Below are positions 1 to 9,864 of a DNA stretch of 64,000 nt, one piece after another (positions within the stretch are counted from its first letter, which is position 1; the number at the start of each line of letters is the position of its first letter). Origin of the DNA: Pedobacter sp. SYP-B3415. GTDB lineage: Bacteria > Bacteroidota > Bacteroidia > Sphingobacteriales > Sphingobacteriaceae. Where the stretch lies: contig NZ_RXNQ01000036.1 in NCBI RefSeq assembly GCF_004138205.1, positions 62,001-126,000 of the forward strand. The letters are read 5' to 3'. A program made the position numbers and the translations under genes. A model generated the notes under the pieces. That model did not search any database, was not told the DNA's origin, and saw only the letters and a list, made by a program, of their open reading frames with translations.

Positions 1-2
1 CA

Positions 3-50
3 AAAATTGAACAACTTATTAGTCAGACCCTGGCAGAAGATCAGGCCTGA
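3..50 (+). CDS. possible C-terminal end of a convergent gene (cut by window)
   Basis: One plus-strand frame is open from the window edge and would end KIEQLISQTLAEDQA followed by TGA. It would overlap the stop of the minus-strand DUF3467 gene by about ten bases, as convergent genes often do. Fifteen codons are too few to identify a family or to prove coding, so this is only a flag for a gene lying to the left. Confidence 0.25.
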   Translation, partial: KIEQLISQTLAEDQA

Positions 51-355
51 GCCGTCGGCCCCCCAAAATTCATCGGAAACGGCGGTTCATCCTGCATTTT
101 TATCCGGCCATTTATGGCCTCAAATTTTTCTATGTTGTCTTGCATGGCCTGCATAAGCCGTTTGGCGTGTTCGGGCGTAAGGATAATGCGCGACTTCACC
201 TTTGCTTTGGGAATACCAGGCATTACCCGGATAAAATCGAGCACAAACTCAGTATTTGAATGCGTTATGATGGCCAGGTTAGAAAAAATCCCTTCTGCTA
301 TCTCCTCTGAAAGTTCTATGTTAAGCTGGTTGTCTTGTGGTTGTTCTTCCTGCAT
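41..355 (-). CDS. DUF3467 family protein
   Basis: A 104-residue acidic protein. The core (residues about 10-85) has the features I associate with DUF3467: an N-terminal strand ending in SNLAIITHSNTEFVLDF, a basic VKSRIILTPEHAKRL segment, and a helix with the pattern MQDNIEKFE. No signal peptide, membrane segment or catalytic motif is visible. It follows rpoC on the same strand after the rpoC terminator and a run of AAAGT repeats. From memory, a DUF3467 gene just after rpoC is common in Bacteroidetes. Its function is unknown; the position suggests, but does not prove, a link to transcription. Confidence 0.8.
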   Translation of the reverse strand: MQEEQPQDNQLNIELSEEIAEGIFSNLAIITHSNTEFVLDFIRVMPGIPKAKVKSRIILTPEHAKRLMQAMQDNIEKFEAINGRIKMQDEPPFPMNFGGPTAQA

Positions 356-361
356 ACCTCT

Positions 362-445
362 TAAAGTGAAAAGTTAAAAGTGTAAAGTGTAAAGTCTAAA
401 GTGAAAAGTTTAAAGTGAAAAGTTGAAAGTCTAAAGTTAAAGGTC
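362..445. repeat. degenerate short tandem repeat of AAAGT units
   Basis: About twelve copies of AAAGT separated by two to five bases (variants AAAGTGA, AAAGTTT, AAAGTCT, AAAGTGT) fill the stretch between the DUF3467 start codon and the rpoC terminator. It is a low-complexity A/G/T tract that probably grew by slippage, and it would form the leader of the DUF3467 mRNA. Confidence 0.7.
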
Positions 446-514
446 GGAAACTGAACAAACAAGTTTATAATAAAAGACCTTCTAACGAGCTCCGTGTCCA
501 CCCTGATCATAAAC

Positions 515-544
515 AAAAAATCCCGGTCTGCAACCAGACCGGGA
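515..544 (-). terminator. rho-independent terminator after rpoC
   Basis: A perfect 10-bp stem TCCCGGTCTG / CAGACCGGGA (521-530, 535-544) has a CAAC loop. Read on the minus strand it is followed by a run of six U. It lies 22 bp beyond the rpoC stop and closes the secE-to-rpoC transcription unit. Confidence 0.88.
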
Positions 545-566
545 TTATATCTATCAGAAGAAAAGC

Positions 567-3500
567 TTATGCTTCGACTTCTTCCTGTTTTGAAGCAAGT
601 AGTTTGTCGTACTCTTCCTGCGAACCAACGATGATGCGTTCGTAACCGCGTACACCGGTACCAGACGGGATCAGGTGACCCACAATCACGTTTTCTTTCA
701 GACCAAGCATGCTGTCGCGTTTTCCTGCGATTGCAGCTTCGTTCAGAACCTTGGTGGTCTCCTGGAAGGATGCCGCCGAGATAAACGATTTTGTACCCAG
801 TGATGCACGGGTAATACCCTGCAGCATAGAACTGGCCGTAGCCGGACGTGCGTCACGAACTTCGATCTGTTTCATGTCTTTGCGTTTCAGCTGTGAATTT
901 TCATCACGCAGTTTACGCAGCGACAGGATCTGGCCAGGTTTCACGGCGGTAGAATCTCCCGCGTCTACAACCACTTTCTGATCGTAAATCGAGTCGTTCT
1001 CTTCGGTAAAGTCCCAACGGTCTACAGACTCATTTTCAAGGAAACGGGTATCACCCGGATCTTCGATATGAACTTTCTGCATCATCTGGTGAACAATGAC
1101 CTCGAAGTGTTTGTCATTGATTTTCACGCCCTGCAGACGATAAACTTCCTGAATACCATTTACCAGGTACTCCTGAACTGCAGCAGGTCCTTTGATTGCA
1201 AGAATGTCTGCCGGTGAGATTGAACCGTCTGAAAGCGGCATACCTGCCTTCACAAAGTCATTATCCTGTACAAGGATGTGTTTAGACAATGGAACAAGAT
1301 ATTTTTTTACTTCGCCATCTTTCGATTCGATTGTGATCTCACGGTTACCACGTTTGATACCGCCAAGTGTTACCACACCATCAATCTCGGTCACTACAGC
1401 CGGGTTAGACGGGTTACGTGCTTCGAAAAGCTCGGTTACACGCGGAAGACCACCGGTAATATCCCGGGTTTTTCCGGTTGCTCTTGGAATTTTTGCAATA
1501 ACCTTACCTGTCTTGATTGCTTCGCCCTCGTCGATCGCGATGTGCGCACCAACAGGAATGTTGTAACCTTTTACCATATCGCCTTTCTTGTCAACGATAC
1601 GGATAGACGGGTTCTTGGTTTTATCGCGGGTATCGATAATTACTTTTTCACGGTGACCGGTTTGCTCATCAGACTCTTCACGGAAGGTAACGCCTTCGAT
1701 AATGGCATCGAATTCTGCTTTACCCGCAAATTCTGAGATGATAACGGCATTATAAGGGTCCCATGAACAGATCTTATCACCTTTGGTAACCTGATCACCC
1801 TCTTTAACATACAGGTAGGCACCATAAGGAATATTATTCGTCATGATTACACGGCCACTTCCAGGCTCAACAATCCTGAACTCACCTGAACGGCCTAGAA
1901 CCACCTGGATGTTTCCATCTTCAGTTTCGGTATCAACCGTACGGATGTTTTCAAATTCGATTACACCGTCGAACTTAGCATTGATCTGCGATTCTGCAGC
2001 AATGTTCGATGCGGTACCACCCACGTGGAAGGTACGAAGTGTAAGCTGTGTACCCGGCTCACCGATAGACTGTGCAGCGATTACACCGACAGCTTCACCG
2101 CGCTGAACGCGTTTACCTGTTGCCAGGTTACGTCCGTAACAAAGTGCACACACACCACGTTTGGCTTCGCAGGTCAGTACTGAGCGGATCTCAACACCTT
2201 CAACAGGTGATTCCTCGATTGCTTTACCGATCTCTTCAGTGATGTCTTCACCAGCACCTACCATCAATTCGCCGTTAAGCGGGTTGTAAACATCGTGCAG
2301 CGAAGTACGACCGAGAATACGCTCGTACAATGGCTCAACGATATCTTCATTGTCTTTCAGTGCAGTTGTGTAAATACCACGCAGTGTTCCGCAGTCCTCG
2401 TCGTTCACGATCATGTCTTGTGCAACATCATGCAAACGGCGGGTCAGGTAACCGGCATCCGCTGTTTTCAGAGCCGTATCCGCAAGACCTTTACGGGCAC
2501 CGTGGGTAGAGATAAAGTACTCGAGTACCGACAGACCTTCTTTAAAGTTTGAAAGGATCGGGTTCTCGATGATCTCGCCGCCTGAACCTGATTTCTGAGG
2601 TTTGGCCATCAGACCCCTCATGCCGCAGAGCTGACGAATCTGCTCTTTCGAACCACGGGCACCTGAATCAAGCATCATGTACACCGAGTTGAAGCCCTGG
2701 TTGTCATTAGACAACTGGGTCATTACATATGATGTAAGCCTGTTGTTGATACGGGTCCAGATATCGATGATCTGGTTGTAGCGCTCGTTGTTGGTGATGA
2801 AACCCATGTTATAGTTGTTCCGCACCTCTTCAACTTCTGCTGCAGCCTGCTCAAGCAACGTATGTTTCTCAACCGGAATGTTAACATCCTGGAGGTTGAA
2901 CGACAGTCCGCCGCGGAAAGCCATCTGGAATCCGAGTTCTTTAATATCGTCAAGGAATTTTGACGCACGTGCCATACCCGTAATTTTCACTACCTCGCCG
3001 ATAATGTCGCGGAGTGATTTTTTGGTAAGCAGTTCGTTGATGTAACCTACCTCTTCCGGCACCATTTGGTTAAACAGTACGCGGCCAACGGTAGTTTCGA
3101 TCAGTTTATTTACGGTGGTTCCGTCATTTTCTTTCACATTCACTTTTACACGAATGAAAGCATGCAGGTCCACTTGTTTTTCATTGTAAGCAATGATGAC
3201 CTCTTCAGGCGAATAGAATACGGCATCCTGACCTTTAACCACGCGGGTTTCGTCTGTGCGACGGCCTTTTGTGATATAGTACAGACCCAGAACCATGTCC
3301 TGAGAAGGAACCGTAATTGGCGTACCATTGGCAGGGTTCAGAATGTTATGTGCAGCCAGCATCAATACCTGCGCCTCAAGAATTGCAGCGTTGCCAAGCG
3401 GAAGGTGAACAGCCATCTGGTCACCGTCAAAGTCGGCGTTGAACGCAGTACACACAAGCGGGTGAAGCTGGATTGCTTTTCCTTCTACAAGTTTCGGCTG

Positions 3501-4853
3501 GAATGCCTGGATACCCAGACGGTGCAGCGTAGGAGCACGGTTAAGGAGAACCGGGTGACCTTTTAATACATTTTCAAGAATGTCCCAAACCAGCGGGTCT
3601 TTACGGTCTACAATCTTTTTAGCAGATTTTACCGTTTTAACCACACCACGCTCAATCATCTTACGGATGATAAACGGTTTGAATAACTCGGCGGCCATGT
3701 CTTTCGGCAAACCGCACTCATGGAGTTTAAGGTTTGGACCTACAACAATTACCGAACGTGCAGAGTAATCGACACGTTTACCAAGAAGGTTCTGACGGAA
3801 ACGGCCTTGTTTACCTTTCAGGATGTCTGAAAGTGATTTCAAGGCACGGTTACCTTCGGTTTTAACCGCATTGACTTTACGTGAGTTATCGAACAACGAG
3901 TCTACAGCTTCCTGAAGCATACGTTTTTCGTTACGTAAGATCACTTCAGGCGCTTTGATCTCGATCAGTCTTTTCAGACGGTTGTTACGAATGATTACAC
4001 GGCGGTAAAGGTCATTCAGATCGGATGTTGCGAAGCGACCACCTTCCAATGGCACAAGCGGACGAAGTTCCGGCGGAATTACAGGAACAATCTTCACGAT
4101 CATCCATTCTGGGTTGTTCTCAATCCGGGTATTTGCACCACGGAAAGCCTCAACAACCTGAAGGCGTTTCAAGGCTTCGTTTTTACGTTGCTGTGAAGTT
4201 TCATTTGCAGCCTGGTGACGCAGGTCATAAGACAAAGTATCCAGATCAATACGCTTCAACAGGTCTTCGAGTGCCTCAGCACCCATCTTAGCGATGAATT
4301 TATTTGGATCCTTATCGTCCAGGTATTGATTTTCTTTTGGCAGTTTATCCAGGATATCCAGGTACTCTTCTTCTGTCAGGAAGTCCATGTACTGGATACC
4401 TTCTTCGCCCATCAGGCCAGCCTGAATAACTACATACCGCTCATAATAAATGATAAGGTCAAGTTTTTTGGTTGGCAGGCCAAGCAGGTAACCGATTTTA
4501 TTTGGCAACGAACGGAAATACCAGATGTGTGCTACAGGAACCACCAGGTTGATGTGTCCCATGCGCTCGCGGCGAACCTTTTTCTCTGTTACTTCCACAC
4601 CGCAACGATCGCAGACAATGCCTTTGTAGCGAATACGTTTGTATTTACCGCAATGGCACTCGTAATCTTTTACCGGACCAAAAATACGCTCGCAGAACAA
4701 ACCGTCGCGTTCGGGTTTGTAGGTACGGTAATTAATGGTTTCGGGTTTCAACACTTCACCGCTCGAACGCTCAAGAATGGATTCCGGAGAAGCCAGGCTG
4801 ATCGTGATCGAGGTGAAATTGCTTTTTAATTTATTATCCTTTTTGTAAGACAT
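567..4853 (-). CDS. rpoC: DNA-directed RNA polymerase subunit beta'
   Basis: A 1428-residue beta' subunit, the usual Bacteroidetes length. The N-terminal zinc ribbon has Cys66, Cys68, Cys81 and Cys84. The Mg-binding catalytic loop NADFDGDQ lies near residue 470, and the second zinc site (CEAKRGVCALCYG) follows in the C-terminal half. It binds beta, alpha and sigma in the cytoplasm and forms the active centre. The gene lies 69 bp after rpoB and is the last gene of the ribosomal protein/polymerase operon before a strong terminator. Long open frames on the opposite strand are coding shadows. Confidence 0.99.
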   Translation of the reverse strand: MSYKKDNKLKSNFTSITISLASPESILERSSGEVLKPETINYRTYKPERDGLFCERIFGPVKDYECHCGKYKRIRYKGIVCDRCGVEVTEKKVRRERMGHINLVVPVAHIWYFRSLPNKIGYLLGLPTKKLDLIIYYERYVVIQAGLMGEEGIQYMDFLTEEEYLDILDKLPKENQYLDDKDPNKFIAKMGAEALEDLLKRIDLDTLSYDLRHQAANETSQQRKNEALKRLQVVEAFRGANTRIENNPEWMIVKIVPVIPPELRPLVPLEGGRFATSDLNDLYRRVIIRNNRLKRLIEIKAPEVILRNEKRMLQEAVDSLFDNSRKVNAVKTEGNRALKSLSDILKGKQGRFRQNLLGKRVDYSARSVIVVGPNLKLHECGLPKDMAAELFKPFIIRKMIERGVVKTVKSAKKIVDRKDPLVWDILENVLKGHPVLLNRAPTLHRLGIQAFQPKLVEGKAIQLHPLVCTAFNADFDGDQMAVHLPLGNAAILEAQVLMLAAHNILNPANGTPITVPSQDMVLGLYYITKGRRTDETRVVKGQDAVFYSPEEVIIAYNEKQVDLHAFIRVKVNVKENDGTTVNKLIETTVGRVLFNQMVPEEVGYINELLTKKSLRDIIGEVVKITGMARASKFLDDIKELGFQMAFRGGLSFNLQDVNIPVEKHTLLEQAAAEVEEVRNNYNMGFITNNERYNQIIDIWTRINNRLTSYVMTQLSNDNQGFNSVYMMLDSGARGSKEQIRQLCGMRGLMAKPQKSGSGGEIIENPILSNFKEGLSVLEYFISTHGARKGLADTALKTADAGYLTRRLHDVAQDMIVNDEDCGTLRGIYTTALKDNEDIVEPLYERILGRTSLHDVYNPLNGELMVGAGEDITEEIGKAIEESPVEGVEIRSVLTCEAKRGVCALCYGRNLATGKRVQRGEAVGVIAAQSIGEPGTQLTLRTFHVGGTASNIAAESQINAKFDGVIEFENIRTVDTETEDGNIQVVLGRSGEFRIVEPGSGRVIMTNNIPYGAYLYVKEGDQVTKGDKICSWDPYNAVIISEFAGKAEFDAIIEGVTFREESDEQTGHREKVIIDTRDKTKNPSIRIVDKKGDMVKGYNIPVGAHIAIDEGEAIKTGKVIAKIPRATGKTRDITGGLPRVTELFEARNPSNPAVVTEIDGVVTLGGIKRGNREITIESKDGEVKKYLVPLSKHILVQDNDFVKAGMPLSDGSISPADILAIKGPAAVQEYLVNGIQEVYRLQGVKINDKHFEVIVHQMMQKVHIEDPGDTRFLENESVDRWDFTEENDSIYDQKVVVDAGDSTAVKPGQILSLRKLRDENSQLKRKDMKQIEVRDARPATASSMLQGITRASLGTKSFISAASFQETTKVLNEAAIAGKRDSMLGLKENVIVGHLIPSGTGVRGYERIIVGSQEEYDKLLASKQEEVEA

Positions 4854-4922
4854 ATCTCTTTTTATTGAAGTGGTAAGTCAAAGTTGAAAACAGCCGGAGC
4901 TGAATTCAACTTTGTCTTGTAC

Positions 4923-7900
4923 TTAGTCTAACGTAATATCCAGACCTAAGCCGCGTAATTCATGTACAAGTACATTGAATGACTCAGGTACACCCGGAGT
5001 TGGCAGGTTTTCACCTTTAACGATCGCTTCGTAGGTCTTAGCCCTTCCGATCACGTCGTCAGACTTCACAGTCAGGATCTCCTGCAGGATGTTCGCTGCA
5101 CCGAATGCCTCGAGTGCCCAAACCTCCATCTCACCAAAACGCTGACCACCGAACTGGGCTTTACCACCCAGAGGCTGTTGTGTAATGAGCGAGTATGGTC
5201 CGATTGAACGTGCGTGCATCTTGTCATCAACCATGTGACCGAGTTTCAGCATGTAGATAATACCTACTGTTGTCGGCTGGTCAAAGCGCTCACCTGTAAG
5301 ACCGTTGTGCAGATAGGTTCTGCCTGAGGCCGGAACCCCAGCCTTAGCGATCCACTCTTCAACCTCGTCGTGCGAAGCACCATCAAAGATCGGGGTAGCG
5401 AATTTCACACCCAGTTCTTTACCGGCCCAGCCCAGAACGGTTTCATAGATCTGACCAAGGTTCATACGTGATGGTACACCCAGTGGGTTCAGCACGATGT
5501 CAACCGGCGATCCGTCAGCAAGGAATGGCATGTCTTCATCGCGAACGATGCGTGCAACAATACCTTTGTTACCGTGGCGACCTGCCATTTTATCACCAAC
5601 TTTCAGTTTACGTTTCTTAGCTACGTATACTTTAGCCATCTGAACGATACCTGATGGAAGTTCGTCACCCACGCTGATTGCAAACTTATCACGTTTGTAT
5701 GCACCCAGCTCTTCGTTTACACGAATGCCGTAGTTATGCAGCAGCTGTTTGATAAGCTCGTTTTTATCATCGTCAGTAGTCCATTTGTTCGGGCTGATGT
5801 GGTTATAGTCCAGGTCGGCCAGAATTTTCTGGGTGAACTTAGCACCTTTGGCTACCAGTAGTTCCTTGTAGATGTTAAATACCCCTTGTGAGGTCTTTCC
5901 GTTTACAATATGGAACAGCTTGTCTACAAGTTCCGATTTAAGTTTTTCAACTGCGCGGTTGTACTTCGTGTCAAGTTTTTCAAGCTGCGATTTCTCTTCA
6001 GCTTTCGAGGTTTTCTTGGCGCGCGAGAACAGCTTGGTATCGATAACCACACCCTGAATAGAAGGCGGCGTTTTCAAAGACGCATCTTTCACGTCTCCAG
6101 CTTTATCACCAAAGATGGCGCGGAGCAGTTTTTCCTCCGGTGAAGGATCAGATTCGCCTTTAGGGGTAATCTTACCGATCAGGATATCGCCTTCCTTAAC
6201 CTCAGCGCCTATACGGATGATACCGTTTTCGTCAAGGTCTTTGGTAGCTTCTTCAGATACGTTAGGAATATCAGGTGTAAGTTCTTCCTCACCACGTTTT
6301 GTATCACGTACCTCAAGTTCAAACTCTTCAATATGAAGTGATGTAAAGATGTCATCACGAACAATCCGCTCATTGATTACAATCGCATCCTCAAAGTTGA
6401 AGCCCTGCCAAGGCATGAACGCCACCTTCAGGTTACGGCCAAGTGCCAGTTCACCATCCTGTGTTGCGTAACCTTCGCAAAGAACCTGACCTTTGCTCAC
6501 CTTCTGGCCTTTCTTCACGATAGGCTTCAGGTTGATACAGGTATTCTGGTTAGTTTTCTTAAACTTGATCAGTCTGTATGTTTTGCTGTCACCTTCAAAA
6601 GAAACGAGACGGTCGTCATCAGTTCTTTCATATTTGATGGTGATCTCATTCGCATCCACATACTCTACCACACCGTCGCCTTCTGCGTTGATCAGTGTAC
6701 GCGAATCGCGGGCTACGCGGCCTTCAAGACCGGTACCAACAATCGGAGACTCCGGACGCAGCAAAGGAACCGCCTGGCGTTGCATGTTCGAGCCCATGAG
6801 CGCACGGTTGGCGTCATCATGCTCAAGGAACGGGATCAGCGAAGCCGCGATTGAAGTGATCTGGTTTGGAGCAATGTCCATCAGGTCAAGTTTCTCAGGC
6901 TCAATGATCGGGAAGTCACCTTCGTAACGTGCTTTTACACGTGGGGTGTTAAACACACCTTTGTCGTCATACTCTGCATTGGCCTGAGCAATGGTTTTTC
7001 CATCCTCATCTTCTGCAGACAGATAAATTACCGGCTCATCTACCACAACTTTGCCATCTACGACCCGCTTGTACGGCGTTTCGATGAAACCAAGGTTGTT
7101 GATCTTGGCGTGAACACAAAGAGAGGAGATCAGACCGATGTTTGGTCCCTCAGGTGTTTCGATGGTACACAGACGGCCATAGTGCGTGTAGTGAACGTCA
7201 CGAACCTCAAAGCCGGCACGTTCACGCGAAAGACCACCTGGCCCAAGCGCAGACAGACGACGTTTATGGGTAATCTCAGCCAACGGGTTGGTCTGGTCCA
7301 TAAACTGCGAAAGCTGGTTGGTACCAAAGAATGAGTTGATCACTGACGAAAGTGTACGCGCGTTGATCAGGTCTGTAGGCGTGAACACCTCGTTATCACG
7401 AATGTTCATACGCTCGCGGATGGTACGGGCCATACGGGCCAGACCTACGCCAAACTGCGCATACAGCTGCTCACCTACCGTACGTACACGACGGTTAGAC
7501 AGGTGATCGATATCATCGACTTCTTCTTTCGAGTTGATCAGTTTGATCAGATACTTCACGATGGCAATGATATCGGCTTTCGTCAATACCTTTACATCAT
7601 CTGGTGTATCCATTTTTAGTTTGCGGTTGATGCGGTAACGGCCCACATCCCCCAGGTCATACCGTTTGTCTGAGAAGAACAGACGGTCAATGATACCTCT
7701 TGCCGTTTCCTCATCAGGTGGTTCTGCGTTACGCAGCGCACGGTAGATGTTCTCAACAGCCTCTTTCTCAGAGTTGGATGTATCCTTTTGTAATGTATTA
7801 TAGATAATGGTATAATCTGCCTGGCTGGCACCATCGTCTTTAGACAGGATGATACTTTTAACGCCGGCATCGATAACCATATCGATGTGTTCGTCTTCAA

Positions 7901-8726
7901 GGATGGTTTCCCGTTCGAGGATGACTTCGTTACGGTCAATAGATACCACTTCGCCGGTATCCTCGTCTACGAAATCTTCCACCCATTTTCTGAGTACTCT
8001 GGCGGCAAGTTTACGGCCAATGTACTTTTTGAGTCCTGATTTGCTAACCTTAACTTCGTCCGCAAGGTCAAACAGTTCGAGAATATCTTTGTCAGAATCG
8101 TAACCGATGGCACGCAACAGGGTAGTAACCGGGAATTTTTTCTTCCGGTCAATATAAGCGTACATGACGTTGTTCACGTCTGTAGCAAACTCAATCCATG
8201 AACCTTTGAAAGGAATAACACGGGCCGAATAGAGCTTGGTACCGTTGGTGTGGCGGCTTTGGCCAAAGAATACACCAGGTGAGCGGTGCAACTGTGACAC
8301 GATTACGCGTTCTGCTCCATTGATCACAAAAGTACCTTTGGGAGTCATGTATGGGATGGTACCCAGGTAAACGTCCTGGATAATGGTCTCAAAGTCTTCA
8401 TGCTCCTCATCGTTACAGGAGAGCTTAAGCTTTGCCTTTAGCGGAACATTGTAAGTGAGTCCCCTTTCAATACACTCCTGGATGTCGTACCGTGGCGGAT
8501 CAATAAAATAGTCAAGAAATTCTAAAACGAAGATGTTTCTTGAATCTGTGATCGGAAAATTTTCGGCGAAAACCTTAAAGAGACCTTCCTGGTGGCGGTC
8601 GTCTGAAGTCGTTTCGATCTGAAAGAATTCCCTGAAGGATTGCAACTGCACATCAAGAAAATCAGGATAATCAATGATGTGTTTACTTGTTGCAAAATTT
8701 ACTCTTTGTTCGACTTTATTTGCCAA
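4923..8726 (-). CDS. rpoB: DNA-directed RNA polymerase subunit beta
   Basis: A 1267-residue beta subunit. The rifampicin-pocket region FMDQTNPLAEITHKRRLSAL is fully conserved, with the drug-contact Asp, His and Ser residues of a sensitive enzyme. The C-terminal region has the conserved GKAQFGGQRFGEMEVWALEA motif that contacts beta'. It starts with MANKVEQRVNF, 159 bp after rplL. An intervening hairpin (8826-8852) may lower transcription into rpoBC relative to the ribosomal protein genes, as known in E. coli; for this genome that is inference. Confidence 0.99.
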   Translation of the reverse strand: MANKVEQRVNFATSKHIIDYPDFLDVQLQSFREFFQIETTSDDRHQEGLFKVFAENFPITDSRNIFVLEFLDYFIDPPRYDIQECIERGLTYNVPLKAKLKLSCNDEEHEDFETIIQDVYLGTIPYMTPKGTFVINGAERVIVSQLHRSPGVFFGQSRHTNGTKLYSARVIPFKGSWIEFATDVNNVMYAYIDRKKKFPVTTLLRAIGYDSDKDILELFDLADEVKVSKSGLKKYIGRKLAARVLRKWVEDFVDEDTGEVVSIDRNEVILERETILEDEHIDMVIDAGVKSIILSKDDGASQADYTIIYNTLQKDTSNSEKEAVENIYRALRNAEPPDEETARGIIDRLFFSDKRYDLGDVGRYRINRKLKMDTPDDVKVLTKADIIAIVKYLIKLINSKEEVDDIDHLSNRRVRTVGEQLYAQFGVGLARMARTIRERMNIRDNEVFTPTDLINARTLSSVINSFFGTNQLSQFMDQTNPLAEITHKRRLSALGPGGLSRERAGFEVRDVHYTHYGRLCTIETPEGPNIGLISSLCVHAKINNLGFIETPYKRVVDGKVVVDEPVIYLSAEDEDGKTIAQANAEYDDKGVFNTPRVKARYEGDFPIIEPEKLDLMDIAPNQITSIAASLIPFLEHDDANRALMGSNMQRQAVPLLRPESPIVGTGLEGRVARDSRTLINAEGDGVVEYVDANEITIKYERTDDDRLVSFEGDSKTYRLIKFKKTNQNTCINLKPIVKKGQKVSKGQVLCEGYATQDGELALGRNLKVAFMPWQGFNFEDAIVINERIVRDDIFTSLHIEEFELEVRDTKRGEEELTPDIPNVSEEATKDLDENGIIRIGAEVKEGDILIGKITPKGESDPSPEEKLLRAIFGDKAGDVKDASLKTPPSIQGVVIDTKLFSRAKKTSKAEEKSQLEKLDTKYNRAVEKLKSELVDKLFHIVNGKTSQGVFNIYKELLVAKGAKFTQKILADLDYNHISPNKWTTDDDKNELIKQLLHNYGIRVNEELGAYKRDKFAISVGDELPSGIVQMAKVYVAKKRKLKVGDKMAGRHGNKGIVARIVRDEDMPFLADGSPVDIVLNPLGVPSRMNLGQIYETVLGWAGKELGVKFATPIFDGASHDEVEEWIAKAGVPASGRTYLHNGLTGERFDQPTTVGIIYMLKLGHMVDDKMHARSIGPYSLITQQPLGGKAQFGGQRFGEMEVWALEAFGAANILQEILTVKSDDVIGRAKTYEAIVKGENLPTPGVPESFNVLVHELRGLGLDITLD

Positions 8727-8825
8727 TGGACTAAAAGTTTTTTTAGTTTAAGAATAAACTACTTGTTTGGCTTTTGTGAAAGCTGCTCATCAACCAAACA
8801 AAATGAGCTGCTTATAAACGGGTAA

Positions 8826-8852
8826 AGACTCCGACATTTTCAGTCGGAGTCT
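8826..8852 (-). terminator. probable attenuator hairpin between rplL and rpoB
   Basis: A perfect 10-bp stem AGACTCCGAC / GTCGGAGTCT has a 7-base loop. On the minus strand only three U follow, so read-through is likely. Position and weak U-tract match the partial terminator that sets the L7/L12 to RNA polymerase ratio in other bacteria. Confidence 0.65.
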
Positions 8853-8885
8853 GAGAATTTTTAGCGTTTGCCGGAAATTAAGTGA

Positions 8886-9266
8886 TTACTTAATTTCAAC
8901 TACAGCTCCTGCTTCTTCTAATTGTTTTTTCAGGGCTTCAGCTTCGTCTTTAGCAACACCGGTTTTCAGTTCTTTTGGTGCACCGTCAACAAGGTCTTTT
9001 GCTTCTTTCAAACCAAGGCCAGTCAGGTCTTTTACAAGTTTAACAACTGCAAGTTTCTGACCACCAGCTTCTTTCAGGATTACGTCGAAAGCTGTTTTTT
9101 CCTCAGCAGCAGCAGGAGCGTCGCCACCAGCAGCAGGACCAGCTACCGCAACCGCAGCTGCAGCAGGCTCGATGCCGTACTCGTCTTTCAAAATTTGAGC
9201 TAACTCATTAACTTCCTTAACTGTCAAGTTTACCAATTGCTCAGCAAACGATTTCAAATCTGCCAT
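8886..9266 (-). CDS. rplL: 50S ribosomal protein bL12 (L7/L12)
   Basis: 126 residues with the family layout: an N-terminal dimerisation helix pair (residues 1-35), an Ala/Gly-rich hinge (about 36-55) and the C-terminal factor-binding domain with GLGLKEAKDLVDGAPKELK. It forms the ribosomal stalk on uL10 and recruits elongation factors. It lies 68 bp after rplJ in the same operon. Confidence 0.99.
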   Translation of the reverse strand: MADLKSFAEQLVNLTVKEVNELAQILKDEYGIEPAAAAVAVAGPAAGGDAPAAAEEKTAFDVILKEAGGQKLAVVKLVKDLTGLGLKEAKDLVDGAPKELKTGVAKDEAEALKKQLEEAGAVVEIK

Positions 9267-9334
9267 TTTTATAAGATTTTAAAAATTTACGTTTTAATAA
9301 TTAGTTTAATACGAATTTGTATAAAGGGAATTCG

Positions 9335-9862
9335 TTACCCTTCTCTCTCCTGGAGAGTTTTAACAATACCTGCAATTTTACCACCGCTCGATTTAAGGGC
9401 AGAAACAACGTTTTTAGCAGGCGACTGAAGCAAGCCGATGATGTCTCCGATAAGCTCTTCTCTTGATTTCAGGCTTACCAAAGTATCAAGCTGGTTGTCA
9501 CCAACAAATACTGTTGAATCTATAAATGCCGCTTTTAAAACGGGTTTGTCTGATGTTTTTCTCAGCGCTTTGATCAGCTTGGCCGGACCATTACCGGTTT
9601 TTGCGAACAAAAGTGATGATGAGCCTTTCAGTGCGGGATAAAGTTCTGCTGCGTCGTCTGCGTTATCAAGACCTTCGATCGCTTTACGGATCAGTTTGTT
9701 CTTGGCAACTTTCATCACGATACCGCTTTCAAAACATTTGCGACGGATGTTATTCACCTGCTCAACAGACAGGCTTGAAGTATCGGTTACATAAAAGTTA
9801 CCATACTCCTGCATTTGCTGCTGAAGCTCTGAAACTACTTCGTGTTTTTCTTCTCTGTTCAT
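9335..9862 (-). CDS. rplJ: 50S ribosomal protein uL10
   Basis: A 175-residue stalk base protein that anchors bL12 dimers. It has the characteristic N-terminal region ending in YGNFYVTDTSSLSVEQVNNIRR and the basic VAKNKLIRKAIEG segment that binds 23S rRNA. Only two bases separate its start from the rplA stop, so the two are probably translationally coupled. The 68 bp before rplL show no TAnnTTTG box. Confidence 0.99.
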   Translation of the reverse strand: MNREEKHEVVSELQQQMQEYGNFYVTDTSSLSVEQVNNIRRKCFESGIVMKVAKNKLIRKAIEGLDNADDAAELYPALKGSSSLLFAKTGNGPAKLIKALRKTSDKPVLKAAFIDSTVFVGDNQLDTLVSLKSREELIGDIIGLLQSPAKNVVSALKSSGGKIAGIVKTLQEREG

Positions 9863-9864
9863 GA

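Noticed and set aside
709..8103. Many plus-strand open frames of 60-200 codons opposite rpoC and rpoB
   Set aside because: They mirror conserved codons of the real genes, have no family likeness and no promoter; typical antisense shadows.
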